From Methylomonas methanica (GTDB lineage: Bacteria > Pseudomonadota > Gammaproteobacteria > Methylococcales > Methylomonadaceae), in contig NZ_LUUG01000139.1 of assembly GCF_001644035.1 (NCBI RefSeq), positions 36,833-100,832 on the forward strand: a stretch of 64,000 nucleotides of DNA. Direction: 5' to 3'. Positions within the stretch are counted from its first letter, which is position 1. The number at the start of each line of letters is the position of its first letter. This document shows, one piece after another, positions 35,435 through 43,848 of this stretch. Below the pieces are notes generated by a model. That model did not search any database and was not told the origin of the DNA. It saw nothing but the letters and a program-made list of their open reading frames with translations. A program made the position numbers and the translations under genes.

Positions 35435-37587
35435 TTAAAGTTCCCAAATTCAAAAACCGGCAGCTGGAGTAAAAACCCCGCGCCGTCATTATAAGACGTA
35501 TCCACCCAAATCACCCCGCCATGTTCTTCAACAATCTTTTTGACTATGGCCAAGCCCAGGCCGGTGCCTTTGGCCTTGCTGGTCACGTAGGGGTCAAATA
35601 TGGTTTCAAGCTGTTCCGCGTTCAGGCCGTTGCCGTTATCGTAGATGCCCAATTCAACATAGTCGGTGTTGTTGCGGCTGACTTTAGCGATTTTGATCTC
35701 GATGCGGCAGGGCACCGTGGTGGCCTCTTGGGCGTTTTTGATCAAATTGTGCAGCACTTGGCGCAGGCTGACCGGATCCGCTTCGACCAACACTCTGTCA
35801 CTGGCGAATGCCGTACTGAAAATGATGCCCGATGGCAGGTACAAGGCCATGACTTCCTGAATCAAATCGACCAGATTGATTTTTTCCACCTGTTTCTTGG
35901 ACGGGCGGGCGTACTCGGAAAAATCGTCCACCATGCGTTTCATCGCTTCCACCTGCTGGACAATGGTGCGGGTGCCGCGTTGCAGAAACACGGCGGAACC
36001 GTCCTGCAATTCCTTGGAGAGCTTGTGCTGCAAACGCTCGGCCGAGAGTTGAATCGGTGTCAACGGGTTTTTAATTTCATGCGCCAGACGCCGTGCCACT
36101 TCGCCCCAGGCCGCGTTTTTTTGTGCCTGAATCAGGTCGGTGACATCGTCGAATACCACGACCGCGCCGGTACGGGCGCCATGCTGCGAGAACAGCGGCG
36201 TACCCCGACACAATAGTTCTTGGCGCCCATTGGGTCCCAGAAACACGATGCGTTGCTCCCAAATATCGTCGGCTTTTTCCAACAGGCTTTGGATTGCATT
36301 CAGTACATCGGCCAGTTCGCTGTGCATGGTCGCCAGGGTCGGCAACGTCTCCCCAACAAAGTGGCTGACCGGGATATGCAAAATCCGGTAGGCGGCTTGA
36401 TTGGCGGTGCGGATGTAAAAGGCCGCGTCGAAACTGATCACGCCGGCAGTCAGATTTGCCAGGATGGTTTCCAGATAGGCACGCTGGTTTTCCACCTCCA
36501 GGCCGGCGGCGCGCGTTTCGTCACGGGAGCGGGCTATGCGACGAGTCATCTGATTGAAAGATTCCACTAAAAAGCCCAGGTCGTCCTGATTCATTACCGG
36601 CAGTTGCTGCTGATAATCGCCATCGGCGACCGCTTGCGTACCTTTTACTAGCTCTTTAACCGGTGCGACGATGTTGCGGATACTGATAAAGGCTACCCAA
36701 ATGGCCGCCAGCAGGCTGAGCAGTAACACTAGCAACAGGATCAGGGAGAAGCTGGTCTTCAGTGAGTCGCGCAGGAAGTTCATTTCCTGATAACGAATGA
36801 AGGCAAATTCTATCGAGTCGGCCAGGTCGGTTACCCGTACCGGAATCGGAAACAAGACTTGCAAAAATCGGCTTTGATCCGCTTCGATAGCGACGATGAT
36901 ACGCACCAGCATTTCGTCGTTATCGCCGGGGTCGAAAGCAAAATACTCCTTATTCTGCCGCAGCAACAGCCAGATTTGCTCGTCCGGCAGATGCGGAAGA
37001 ATATCGCTGGGATTGACGCTGCTGGACGCTAATACCCGGCCTTGGTTGGAAAATACCGCAATCTCCAGCGCCCCGGAGTCTGCCCACAGCGAGCCGACTT
37101 CCATGGCAATCAAAGCTTCCGATTTGTCGCGGAGTTGATCGGCCATTTGCTTGGTTTGCTTGATATGCCAGGTCATGCGTTGATTCAGCGAGGATTGGCT
37201 CAACTCCAGCGCATCGTCCATGGCCCGATCGATTTCCACATTAAACCAGCTGTCTATACCTTGATGTAGGAATTGCACGGAGAAATAAAACACGATGGCG
37301 GCGGGCGCCAAAGCCAGTAAGACGAACAAGGACACCATGCGCGTGGTAAGCCGGGAGCCGGCTTCTTTTTTCTTCAGCTCTCGTACCAGCGAATAGGCGT
37401 TGAAAGCGACCAAGCCGAGCAGAATTACCGATCCCAGCGTGTTGATCACCAACAGCCAGGAATACATTTCGCCGAGCTCCGACGATTCCTGGGTGGCGCT
37501 GCTCATCAATTGCAGCGACAGCAATACGAAGCCGAACAGCAGAATGATGGTGGCGCTGGCCGGTAGTTTTATTTTTGAATAGGCCAT
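35431..37587 (-). CDS. ntrY: NtrY-like sensor histidine kinase
   Basis: A 718-residue membrane kinase. Three or four membrane segments lie within the first 300 residues, including a pair at the N-terminus and one around 85-105. A periplasmic part follows, then HAMP (VADGDYQQQLPVMNQDDLG). A PAS domain lies at about 380-490. The HisKA H-box is EVARRLAHEIKNPLTPIQL, N box LHNLIKNAQEA, G boxes YDNGNGLN and KGTGLGLAIVKKIVEEHGG. The ATG at 37587 was chosen over a TTG nine bases upstream. Overlaps the DUF4390 gene and ntrX. The NtrYX system is linked to nitrogen and redox control in other proteobacteria. Confidence 0.92.
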   Translation of the reverse strand: MAYSKIKLPASATIILLFGFVLLSLQLMSSATQESSELGEMYSWLLVINTLGSVILLGLVAFNAYSLVRELKKKEAGSRLTTRMVSLFVLLALAPAAIVFYFSVQFLHQGIDSWFNVEIDRAMDDALELSQSSLNQRMTWHIKQTKQMADQLRDKSEALIAMEVGSLWADSGALEIAVFSNQGRVLASSSVNPSDILPHLPDEQIWLLLRQNKEYFAFDPGDNDEMLVRIIVAIEADQSRFLQVLFPIPVRVTDLADSIEFAFIRYQEMNFLRDSLKTSFSLILLLVLLLSLLAAIWVAFISIRNIVAPVKELVKGTQAVADGDYQQQLPVMNQDDLGFLVESFNQMTRRIARSRDETRAAGLEVENQRAYLETILANLTAGVISFDAAFYIRTANQAAYRILHIPVSHFVGETLPTLATMHSELADVLNAIQSLLEKADDIWEQRIVFLGPNGRQELLCRGTPLFSQHGARTGAVVVFDDVTDLIQAQKNAAWGEVARRLAHEIKNPLTPIQLSAERLQHKLSKELQDGSAVFLQRGTRTIVQQVEAMKRMVDDFSEYARPSKKQVEKINLVDLIQEVMALYLPSGIIFSTAFASDRVLVEADPVSLRQVLHNLIKNAQEATTVPCRIEIKIAKVSRNNTDYVELGIYDNGNGLNAEQLETIFDPYVTSKAKGTGLGLAIVKKIVEEHGGVIWVDTSYNDGAGFLLQLPVFEFGNFK

Positions 37588-38135
37588 GTGTACCAAACGC
37601 TAGAGAGAAACCAGCGGTTATCGAGATAGGCGACCGGACGCAGCGGTATCGGCAGCAGTTCGCGGTTGAACTGGGTTTTTACCGCTAACAGGTAGGGTTT
37701 ATCTGCCGACAAGAGTTCGGCGGGAATTGGCGTGCTGTCGTGCACGGCCGCCATGAAATTCATCGCGGCGCTCAAGGTTAAAAACATTTCGCTGCGGTCG
37801 AATGGAGTTTGCACCACATATTGATTCAGCAAAGCATGGAATTGTAGGCTGTAAGTCAGCTTGCGGTTATGGATTCTCGTGTCCCACAGCACGCCGGGCT
37901 GGCGCAGCTCTATCGTTACCTCCCAGGTCAGTCGCACACCTTTGTGTAACGCTTCCTTGGCGGTCGGGCTGAGCCGGTAATCGATATGAGTTTGCACGGT
38001 ATAACCGTGATCGGTATGTTGCAACTCGGCGTAATCGATGCGCGCGGCGTAATCGCTGGCTTTAACAAGGCCTGGCGCAAGTTGCAGGCAAAGCATCAAT
38101 ATCCCGTATCTAAGCGGCTTTATGAAGCTTGGCAT
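37569..38135 (-). CDS. DUF4390 domain-containing protein
   Basis: A 188-residue secreted protein. The ATG at 38135 opens a signal peptide (MPSFIKPLRYGILMLCLQLA, cleavage near VKA-SDY); the longer frame is inside rsmB. The mature domain is beta-rich with paired YRLSPTAKEALHKGVRLTWE and WDTRIHNRKLTYSLQFHALL, typical of DUF4390. Function unknown. It is consistently located between rsmB and ntrY in gamma- and betaproteobacteria. It overlaps both neighbours. Confidence 0.85.
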   Translation of the reverse strand: MPSFIKPLRYGILMLCLQLAPGLVKASDYAARIDYAELQHTDHGYTVQTHIDYRLSPTAKEALHKGVRLTWEVTIELRQPGVLWDTRIHNRKLTYSLQFHALLNQYVVQTPFDRSEMFLTLSAAMNFMAAVHDSTPIPAELLSADKPYLLAVKTQFNRELLPIPLRPVAYLDNRWFLSSVWYTWPIQK

Positions 38136-39405
38136 AATAAAAGCCGTCCATTTGCCGGTCGCCGGTGATGATTTGCCGGCCGTGTGGCCGCGCAATGCCC
38201 CAATGCGCGTCGATGCGAATTTCGCTGGCGTCGGCGTGTTCGGCAAGGAATGCGGCAATTTGCGCTTCGTTTTCCTGTTTCAACACAGAGCAGGTTGCAT
38301 ACAGCAAGATGCCGCCCGGTTTCAGTAATTGCCAGGCCTTAGCGAGAATCTTGGCTTGCAAAGCTTGCAGTACACCAATATCGTCCGCGCGACGCAGCAA
38401 CTTGATGTCGGGATGGCGGCGGATCACACCGAAGCCGGAGCAGGGGGCGTCCAGCAGTATCCGATCAAATTGGCGGTTGTTAGCCCACAACGCCGGCTGA
38501 CTGGCGTCGGCGGCTAAGGTCTCGGCGTGCAAGTTTAAACGCTGTAAATTGTCCGTAACGCGTTGCAGACGTTGTTGATCGACATCGACCGCCAACAGGC
38601 TGGCCAAGGCCGGTTGGCGCTCCAAAATGGCGGCGGTTTTGCCGCCCGGCGCGGCACATAAATCCAGCACCTGCTGGCCGGGTTGCGCGTCGAGCAGTTC
38701 CGCCGCCAGTTGCGCGGCCGTGTCTTGTACCGATACGCGGCCTTGAGTAAACGCCGGCAATTGCTCGACGGCCAAGGCTTGGTCCAGCCTTATCGCGGTC
38801 TCGCAACAATCTACCGGTAGGGCGGCGATGCCTTGCGCGGTGAGTTCGTCCAGATAGGCCGCTCGGCTACCTTGCTGCAGATTGACGCGCAAAGCCATCG
38901 GCGGCGCTTGATCGTTGGCGTGCAGGATTTTTTCGTAATGCTCCGGCCAATCATGCTTGAGCAAATCGACTATCCAGTCCGGATGATTGTGGTGGGCCTG
39001 ACTGTCCCCGGCACAGGTCTGCCGCAAGGTTTCGGCATCGCGCAAATATTGTCTGAGTATCGCGTTCACCAAGGATTTAGCCCAAGGTTTGTGGCTGGTG
39101 GCGGCTACCGTTTCCGACACGGCGGCGTGCGATTTAACCCGCATGTGTTGCAGTTGATACAGGCCGATCAGCAGCAAGGCTTTAATGTCGCCGTCTTTTT
39201 GCTTCAGTGGCTTGCTGAGCAGGCGGCCCAGCATAAAATCCAATGCGTAAAAATGCCGGATCACCCCGTAGCACAAGGCCTGGACGAAAGCTCGGTCTTT
39301 GCTGTCCTTGAGTTTAGCTAGGCCGTGTTCCAGCGCGGCGGTAAGCGATTGACCGTCGTTGAGGACGTGGCCGAGGATCTGTGCCGAACAGCCGCGCAGA
39401 TTCAT
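38110..39405 (-). CDS. rsmB: 16S rRNA (cytosine-967 C5) methyltransferase
   Basis: A 431-residue rRNA methyltransferase. An N-terminal NusB-like RNA-binding domain (about 1-140) precedes the Fmu catalytic domain. SAM motif LDLCAAPGGKTAAIL, first catalytic Cys in LLDAPCSGFGVIRRHPDI and second Cys in ATCSVLKQEN are present. The start overlaps the fmt stop (ATGA). Confidence 0.96.
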   Translation of the reverse strand: MNLRGCSAQILGHVLNDGQSLTAALEHGLAKLKDSKDRAFVQALCYGVIRHFYALDFMLGRLLSKPLKQKDGDIKALLLIGLYQLQHMRVKSHAAVSETVAATSHKPWAKSLVNAILRQYLRDAETLRQTCAGDSQAHHNHPDWIVDLLKHDWPEHYEKILHANDQAPPMALRVNLQQGSRAAYLDELTAQGIAALPVDCCETAIRLDQALAVEQLPAFTQGRVSVQDTAAQLAAELLDAQPGQQVLDLCAAPGGKTAAILERQPALASLLAVDVDQQRLQRVTDNLQRLNLHAETLAADASQPALWANNRQFDRILLDAPCSGFGVIRRHPDIKLLRRADDIGVLQALQAKILAKAWQLLKPGGILLYATCSVLKQENEAQIAAFLAEHADASEIRIDAHWGIARPHGRQIITGDRQMDGFYYAKLHKAA

Positions 39406-40328
39406 GAGCCAAGCATGACGCGGTCGGAGGGGTGGGCATTCATAAAATCCTTGCCGGCTATGCGTTTGCCGCCGGGGAGTTGTACTTCCAGTAGGCGCAG
39501 TACGCCGTTACCGGTCGCTACGTCCAGCGCGTGTTCCGCGCAACTGACGGTGCCGGGGTCTTGCTCGGCGGTTTTATCAAGCACCTGGCTGCGCCAGACG
39601 CGCAACACTTGGCCTTGATAGAGGGTTTGTGCCACCGGCCAGGCGTTCAGACCACGTACTTGACGATCCAGTTCTACCGCGGAGTTTTGCCAGTCCAAGT
39701 TCGATTCCTGCTTTTCCAGTTTGTGGGCGTAAGTAACCAGGGCTTCGTCTTGCGGTTCGGCTTGCAGCGACCCATTGGCTATCTGGTCGACCACTTTAAC
39801 CAGCCCTTCGGCGCCCATTTGCGCCAATTGATCGTGCAGGCTGCTGGAGGTGGCGTCGGTGCTGATTGGGCATTCGGCTTTATAAAGCATGTCGCCGGCA
39901 TCGAGTTTTTTGACTACTTTCATGATGGTGATGCCGGTTTTGGTATCGCCGGCCATTACGGCCCGATGAATCGGCGCCGCGCCGCGCCAGCGCGGTAATA
40001 GCGAGCCATGGACATTGATGCAGCCGTGTTTGGGAATCTCCAATACCGCTTGCGGCAGAATTATACCGTAAGCCACGACAACCATTAAATCGGCATCCAG
40101 TGCCGCTAATTGCGCAATTGCTTCGGGGCTTTTGAAGTTTTCCGGCTGATAAATCGGAATGTTGGCGGCTACGGCCAGTTCCTTAACCGGGCTGGCGGTC
40201 AGCTTGCGGCCGCGTCCGGCTGGCCTGTCGGGCTGAGTATACACCGCACAGACTTGATGCGGTGAATCCAGCAGGGCCTGCAAGGTGGGAACCGCAAAAT
40301 CCGGCGTACCGGCGAACACGATTTTCAT
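39402..40328 (-). CDS. fmt: Methionyl-tRNA formyltransferase
   Basis: A 308-residue enzyme that formylates initiator Met-tRNA. It starts MKIVFAGTPDFAVPTLQALL. The folate-binding and catalytic motif is CINVHGSLLPRWRGAAPIHR and the loop ITIMKVVKKLDAGDML follows. C-terminal OB-like tRNA-binding domain is complete. It follows def by 13 bp. Confidence 0.97.
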   Translation of the reverse strand: MKIVFAGTPDFAVPTLQALLDSPHQVCAVYTQPDRPAGRGRKLTASPVKELAVAANIPIYQPENFKSPEAIAQLAALDADLMVVVAYGIILPQAVLEIPKHGCINVHGSLLPRWRGAAPIHRAVMAGDTKTGITIMKVVKKLDAGDMLYKAECPISTDATSSSLHDQLAQMGAEGLVKVVDQIANGSLQAEPQDEALVTYAHKLEKQESNLDWQNSAVELDRQVRGLNAWPVAQTLYQGQVLRVWRSQVLDKTAEQDPGTVSCAEHALDVATGNGVLRLLEVQLPGGKRIAGKDFMNAHPSDRVMLGS

Positions 40329-40341
40329 GGGATGTCCTTAA

Positions 40342-40845
40342 TTAGCCTTGCGACTTGTGAATTTTATCCAGCTTGGCTTTGATGCGGTTGCGTTTGAAGG
40401 CTGAGAGATAGTCGACGAACAGCTTGCCTTCCAGGTGATCCATTTCATGTTGAATGCATACCGCCAGCAATTCACTCGCTGCCAATTCAAAGCTTTCGCC
40501 GTCGCGGTTTAGTGCCTTGACTTTGATATGTTCGGCGCGGCTGACTTTTTCGAAAAAGCCGGGTACCGACAGGCAACCTTCCTCGGATTCTTCAACACCG
40601 TCGCGCTCGATGATTTGCGGGTTGATCAGACAGATCGGTTCGTCCTTGTTCTCGCTGACATCCATTACTATGACGCGTTTATGCACGTTTACCTGAGTTG
40701 CGGCCAAGCCTACTCCCTTGGCGGCATACATGGTCTCGATCATGTTGTCGACCAAGGTCTTGATGCCGTCATCGACTGTGTCCACCTCGGCGGCGACCGT
40801 GCGCAGCCGTTTATCGGGAAACTCCAGAATTGTAAGAATACTCAC
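40342..40845 (-). CDS. def: Peptide deformylase
   Basis: A 167-residue metalloprotease that removes the N-formyl group. The three family motifs are [18 protein letters not shown] (metal Cys) and [12 protein letters not shown] (HExxH metal-binding). Full length. First gene of the def-fmt-rsmB-DUF4390-ntrY-ntrX operon, all with overlaps or short gaps. Confidence 0.97.
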   Translation of the reverse strand: MSILTILEFPDKRLRTVAAEVDTVDDGIKTLVDNMIETMYAAKGVGLAATQVNVHKRVIVMDVSENKDEPICLINPQIIERDGVEESEEGCLSVPGFFEKVSRAEHIKVKALNRDGESFELAASELLAVCIQHEMDHLEGKLFVDYLSAFKRNRIKAKLDKIHKSQG

Positions 40846-41170
40846 CCATCACTCCACTTGCTAACTGTAATAGTGCGATTTTATCCGAAATTGGCCCGGG
40901 TTTGAACGTGATGACTAAATACGGCTGGTGTATGCTGAGGGCGTTTAAAGGCTCATTGCAACGCCGGCTGGGGTTAGGCTGGAGCGGATCGTGCTGGCAT
41001 AATGCCCGAATTAATCTAAACTGTGCGGCAAATCGATGGTTGATTTTTTACGCATTTGTTTCAAGTCGGGTTAAGCGGGATGCACAAAGTATTGACGTTT
41101 GCCGATCTTGCGTTTGGACGCTCCGTCTGGCGGATTTTGAACGGTTTTATAAGCTCTGGCAGGATAAATT
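40846..41170. other. Spacer between divergent def and LysM genes
   Basis: A 325-bp divergent intergenic region that must carry both promoters. A plus-strand frame of 99 codons inside it lacks a ribosome site and recognisable composition and was not accepted. No convincing -35/-10 pair or operator could be placed. Confidence 0.5.
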
Positions 41171-42202
41171 ATGTTTTTTCGCGCGATACTGGGAATATTG
41201 ATACCACTGGTTTTTGCCGCAGTGGCTTGGGCCGATGAGCTGAAAATAAACCCCAATCATCCCGATCAGTACACGGTGGTTAAAGGCGATACCTTGTGGG
41301 ATATCTCCGGGAAGTTTTTACAGCACCCTTGGGAGTGGCCGCAGTTATGGCATAACAATCCGCAAATCAAGGATCCGCATTGGATTTACCCGGGCGACAC
41401 GCTGTACTTTTCGTATGTAAACGGCGTGCCGAGTCTGACTTTGTCGCCGGATGGTAACGACGAAAAGCTGTTGCCGCGAGTGCGCGAGTCTGAGATTGAT
41501 CAAGCCATCAAGATGATTCCCAGTGATGCGATTGTGCAATTCTTGAATTCGCCGAAAGTCGTAACGGCGGAAGAGTTGCAGCATGCGCCTTATGTCATCG
41601 GGTTTGTCGGTGAACATTTGATTGCCGGCGCCGGAGACGGGGTTTACGTCCGGGCCATCGAAAACCCCCCAGGCTTGGGATACACCATCTACCGGGCGGG
41701 CAAAGCTTACGTTAGCCCGGTAACCAAGGAAATTTTGGGCTACGAAGCGCAATATATCGCCGATACCACGCTACAGGAACCGGGTGATCCGGCTACCTTG
41801 TTGATTAATAAATCCGATATGGAAATTCAACGTGGCGACCGGTTGATGCCTACTTCCGAGGGCGAATTGGCGTTGAATTATTTTCCAAGGCCACCGAATC
41901 ATCAGGTGGTGGGTAGCATCATTCAGGTCAAGGGCGGTGTTTCGCAGATCGGCCAACACGATGTGGTGGTGATTGATAAAGGGACTGCCGACGGTTTGGA
42001 AGTAGGGCACACTTTAGATGTGTATCGCAGAGGACATGTCGTCGTGGATAGGTATCAATCTCAGGAAGCTGTAGCGGTGAAAATGCCGGATGAACTGGCC
42101 GGTGTGTTGATGGTGTTCCGGCCGTTCGAACGCGTCAGCTATGCCTTGGTAATGCAGGCCACTGCCGCGATGCATACCTTGGATAGAGTGCAGACGCCTT
42201 GA
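41171..42202 (+). CDS. LysM domain periplasmic protein
   Basis: A 343-residue exported protein with a signal peptide (FFRAILGILIPLVFAAVAWA). The LysM domain follows at about 36-85 (QYTVVKGDTLWDISGKFL; GDTLYF), which binds peptidoglycan. The rest is a beta-rich region of unknown function. It is commonly found upstream of dprA in gammaproteobacteria, facing away from def-fmt-rsmB, as here. Confidence 0.87.
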   Translation: MFFRAILGILIPLVFAAVAWADELKINPNHPDQYTVVKGDTLWDISGKFLQHPWEWPQLWHNNPQIKDPHWIYPGDTLYFSYVNGVPSLTLSPDGNDEKLLPRVRESEIDQAIKMIPSDAIVQFLNSPKVVTAEELQHAPYVIGFVGEHLIAGAGDGVYVRAIENPPGLGYTIYRAGKAYVSPVTKEILGYEAQYIADTTLQEPGDPATLLINKSDMEIQRGDRLMPTSEGELALNYFPRPPNHQVVGSIIQVKGGVSQIGQHDVVVIDKGTADGLEVGHTLDVYRRGHVVVDRYQSQEAVAVKMPDELAGVLMVFRPFERVSYALVMQATAAMHTLDRVQTP

Positions 42203-42258
42203 TGGGTTATCTACCACCAATATGTTTTAAGCCGCTCTGAATTGCTTTTTAAGCTGTT

Positions 42259-43356
42259 TTGGAATCCGCACACAATTCGCAAATCAAGTACTGGCTGGCG
42301 ATGCTGCGCAGTCCCGGCATCGGTAGTCAGGCCATTCAGCGCTTGCTGGCGCATCTTGAGCCCGAACAGATATTCTCCGCGTCGCGAGCCACTTTAAGTG
42401 GTTTGGGTTTCAGCGAGAAATTGATAGACGCGCTGCAAAAGCCGGATTGGGAAAAGGTCGAGGAGGATATTCGCTGGTTGGAGCAAGCCGGCAATTATGC
42501 ATTGACCTTGGACGATGCCGACTATCCGGCGCAACTGCGAGAAATTGCAAATCCTCCCCCGGTTTTGTTTGTCAAAGGCAATCCGGCCTTGCTGCTTGAG
42601 CCGCAATTGGCGATGGTGGGCAGCCGCAATCCTTCGCCGGTTGGCGTTAGCACCGCGATTCAATTTGCCGAAGCTTTAGCCCAGGCCGGCTTTACCGTGA
42701 CCAGCGGTTTGGCTTTGGGTATCGATGCTGCCAGTCACCAAGGTGCCTTGAATGTTAATGGACGAACCATAGCTGTGGCCGGTACCGGTTTGGATCGGGT
42801 TTATCCGGCGTGCCATAAACAATTAGCCACGCAAATCGTCGAGCAGGGCGCGCTGGTTTCCGAGTTTCCACCCGGCACCAACGCCAAAGCCAATCACTTT
42901 CCCAGGCGGAATCGCATCATCAGTGGTCTATGCGTAGGCTTGTTGGTGGTTGAGGCGGCCCAGCAAAGCGGGTCCTTGATTACCGCGCGTTTGGCGCTCG
43001 AGCAAAACCGGGAAGTTTTTGCGATTCCCGGCTCGATTCATAACCCTTTGGCGCGTGGTTGCAACGCATTAATTCGCCAGGGAGCCAAATTAGTGGAAAC
43101 CGCGCAAGATATTTTTGAGGAATTAGGTCATTATAATCAAAGGTATATGCGAGATGAGCCGGAATTGGCGCAGACTTCGCTTGACCTGGAGCAGCAAAAT
43201 CTATTGAAATTGATTCCGTACAGTCCCACAACGGTCGATACTCTGGTGCAAGAAAGCGGTTGGTCGGCGGAAGAAGTTTCCTCGACGCTGCTGGTGCTGG
43301 AGTTACAAGGCTACATTGCCGCGCTTGCCGGTGGTGGCTACCTCCGAGTCAAATAA
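42259..43356 (+). CDS. dprA: DNA processing protein DprA
   Basis: A 365-residue protein that loads RecA on incoming single-stranded DNA in natural transformation. The Rossmann-like domain has AMVGSRNPSPVG, VTSGLALGIDAASHQGAL and FPRRNRIISGLC. A C-terminal winged helix-like DML1 domain follows (about 295-365). The start appears to be TTG at 42259, because the conserved IKYWLAMLRSPGIG lies before the first ATG alternative and a stop precedes. No clear ribosome site, so expression may depend on the upstream gene. Confidence 0.93.
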   Translation: MESAHNSQIKYWLAMLRSPGIGSQAIQRLLAHLEPEQIFSASRATLSGLGFSEKLIDALQKPDWEKVEEDIRWLEQAGNYALTLDDADYPAQLREIANPPPVLFVKGNPALLLEPQLAMVGSRNPSPVGVSTAIQFAEALAQAGFTVTSGLALGIDAASHQGALNVNGRTIAVAGTGLDRVYPACHKQLATQIVEQGALVSEFPPGTNAKANHFPRRNRIISGLCVGLLVVEAAQQSGSLITARLALEQNREVFAIPGSIHNPLARGCNALIRQGAKLVETAQDIFEELGHYNQRYMRDEPELAQTSLDLEQQNLLKLIPYSPTTVDTLVQESGWSAEEVSSTLLVLELQGYIAALAGGGYLRVK

Positions 43357-43364
43357 AGGTTCTA

Positions 43365-43832
43365 ATGAAAGAAGATATTTTCGATGTGCTCATTTATCTG
43401 TTTGAAAATTATCTGGATGGCGACAGCGATAACTATCCGGATACTGCCGTCATCGCCAGCGAGTTGCTGGATGCGGGTTTTCAGCAGCCTGATGTCAATA
43501 AGGCGTTCGATTGGCTGGAGTCTTTAGCCGAAATTGAGAGCATCACACCGGCGGTTTCCTCTTCGTTCCGCATTTTTAGCGGCCAGGAAATTTCCGTGTT
43601 CGATATGGAGTGCCGGAATTTCTTGATGTATCTTGAACACAGCGGCATCTTGACGCCAATTAATCGCGAGATAGCGATTGATCGGGCGATGGCATTGAAA
43701 GACGAGAATATTACCCTGGATAAATTGAAATGGATTGTATTGATGGTGTTATTAAGTCAACCCGGCGATAGCGCCGCTTTCTCCCGAATGGAAGACATAG
43801 TTTACGATTTAATACCTACTTCTTTACATTGA
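43365..43832 (+). CDS. smg: Smg family protein (DUF494)
   Basis: A 155-residue protein beginning MKEDIFDVLIYLFENYLDG, characteristic of Smg. It is mostly helical and acidic. Function is unknown; it is conserved between dprA and topA in gammaproteobacteria. The ATG at 43365 was chosen; the longer frame lies inside dprA. It starts 8 bp after the dprA stop. Confidence 0.93.
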   Translation: MKEDIFDVLIYLFENYLDGDSDNYPDTAVIASELLDAGFQQPDVNKAFDWLESLAEIESITPAVSSSFRIFSGQEISVFDMECRNFLMYLEHSGILTPINREIAIDRAMALKDENITLDKLKWIVLMVLLSQPGDSAAFSRMEDIVYDLIPTSLH

Positions 43833-43848
43833 TTTTTCTACGGACAGC

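Noticed and set aside
40902..41201. Plus-strand 99-codon frame upstream of the LysM gene
   Set aside because: No ribosome site, odd composition, and it overlaps the LysM gene start in another frame.
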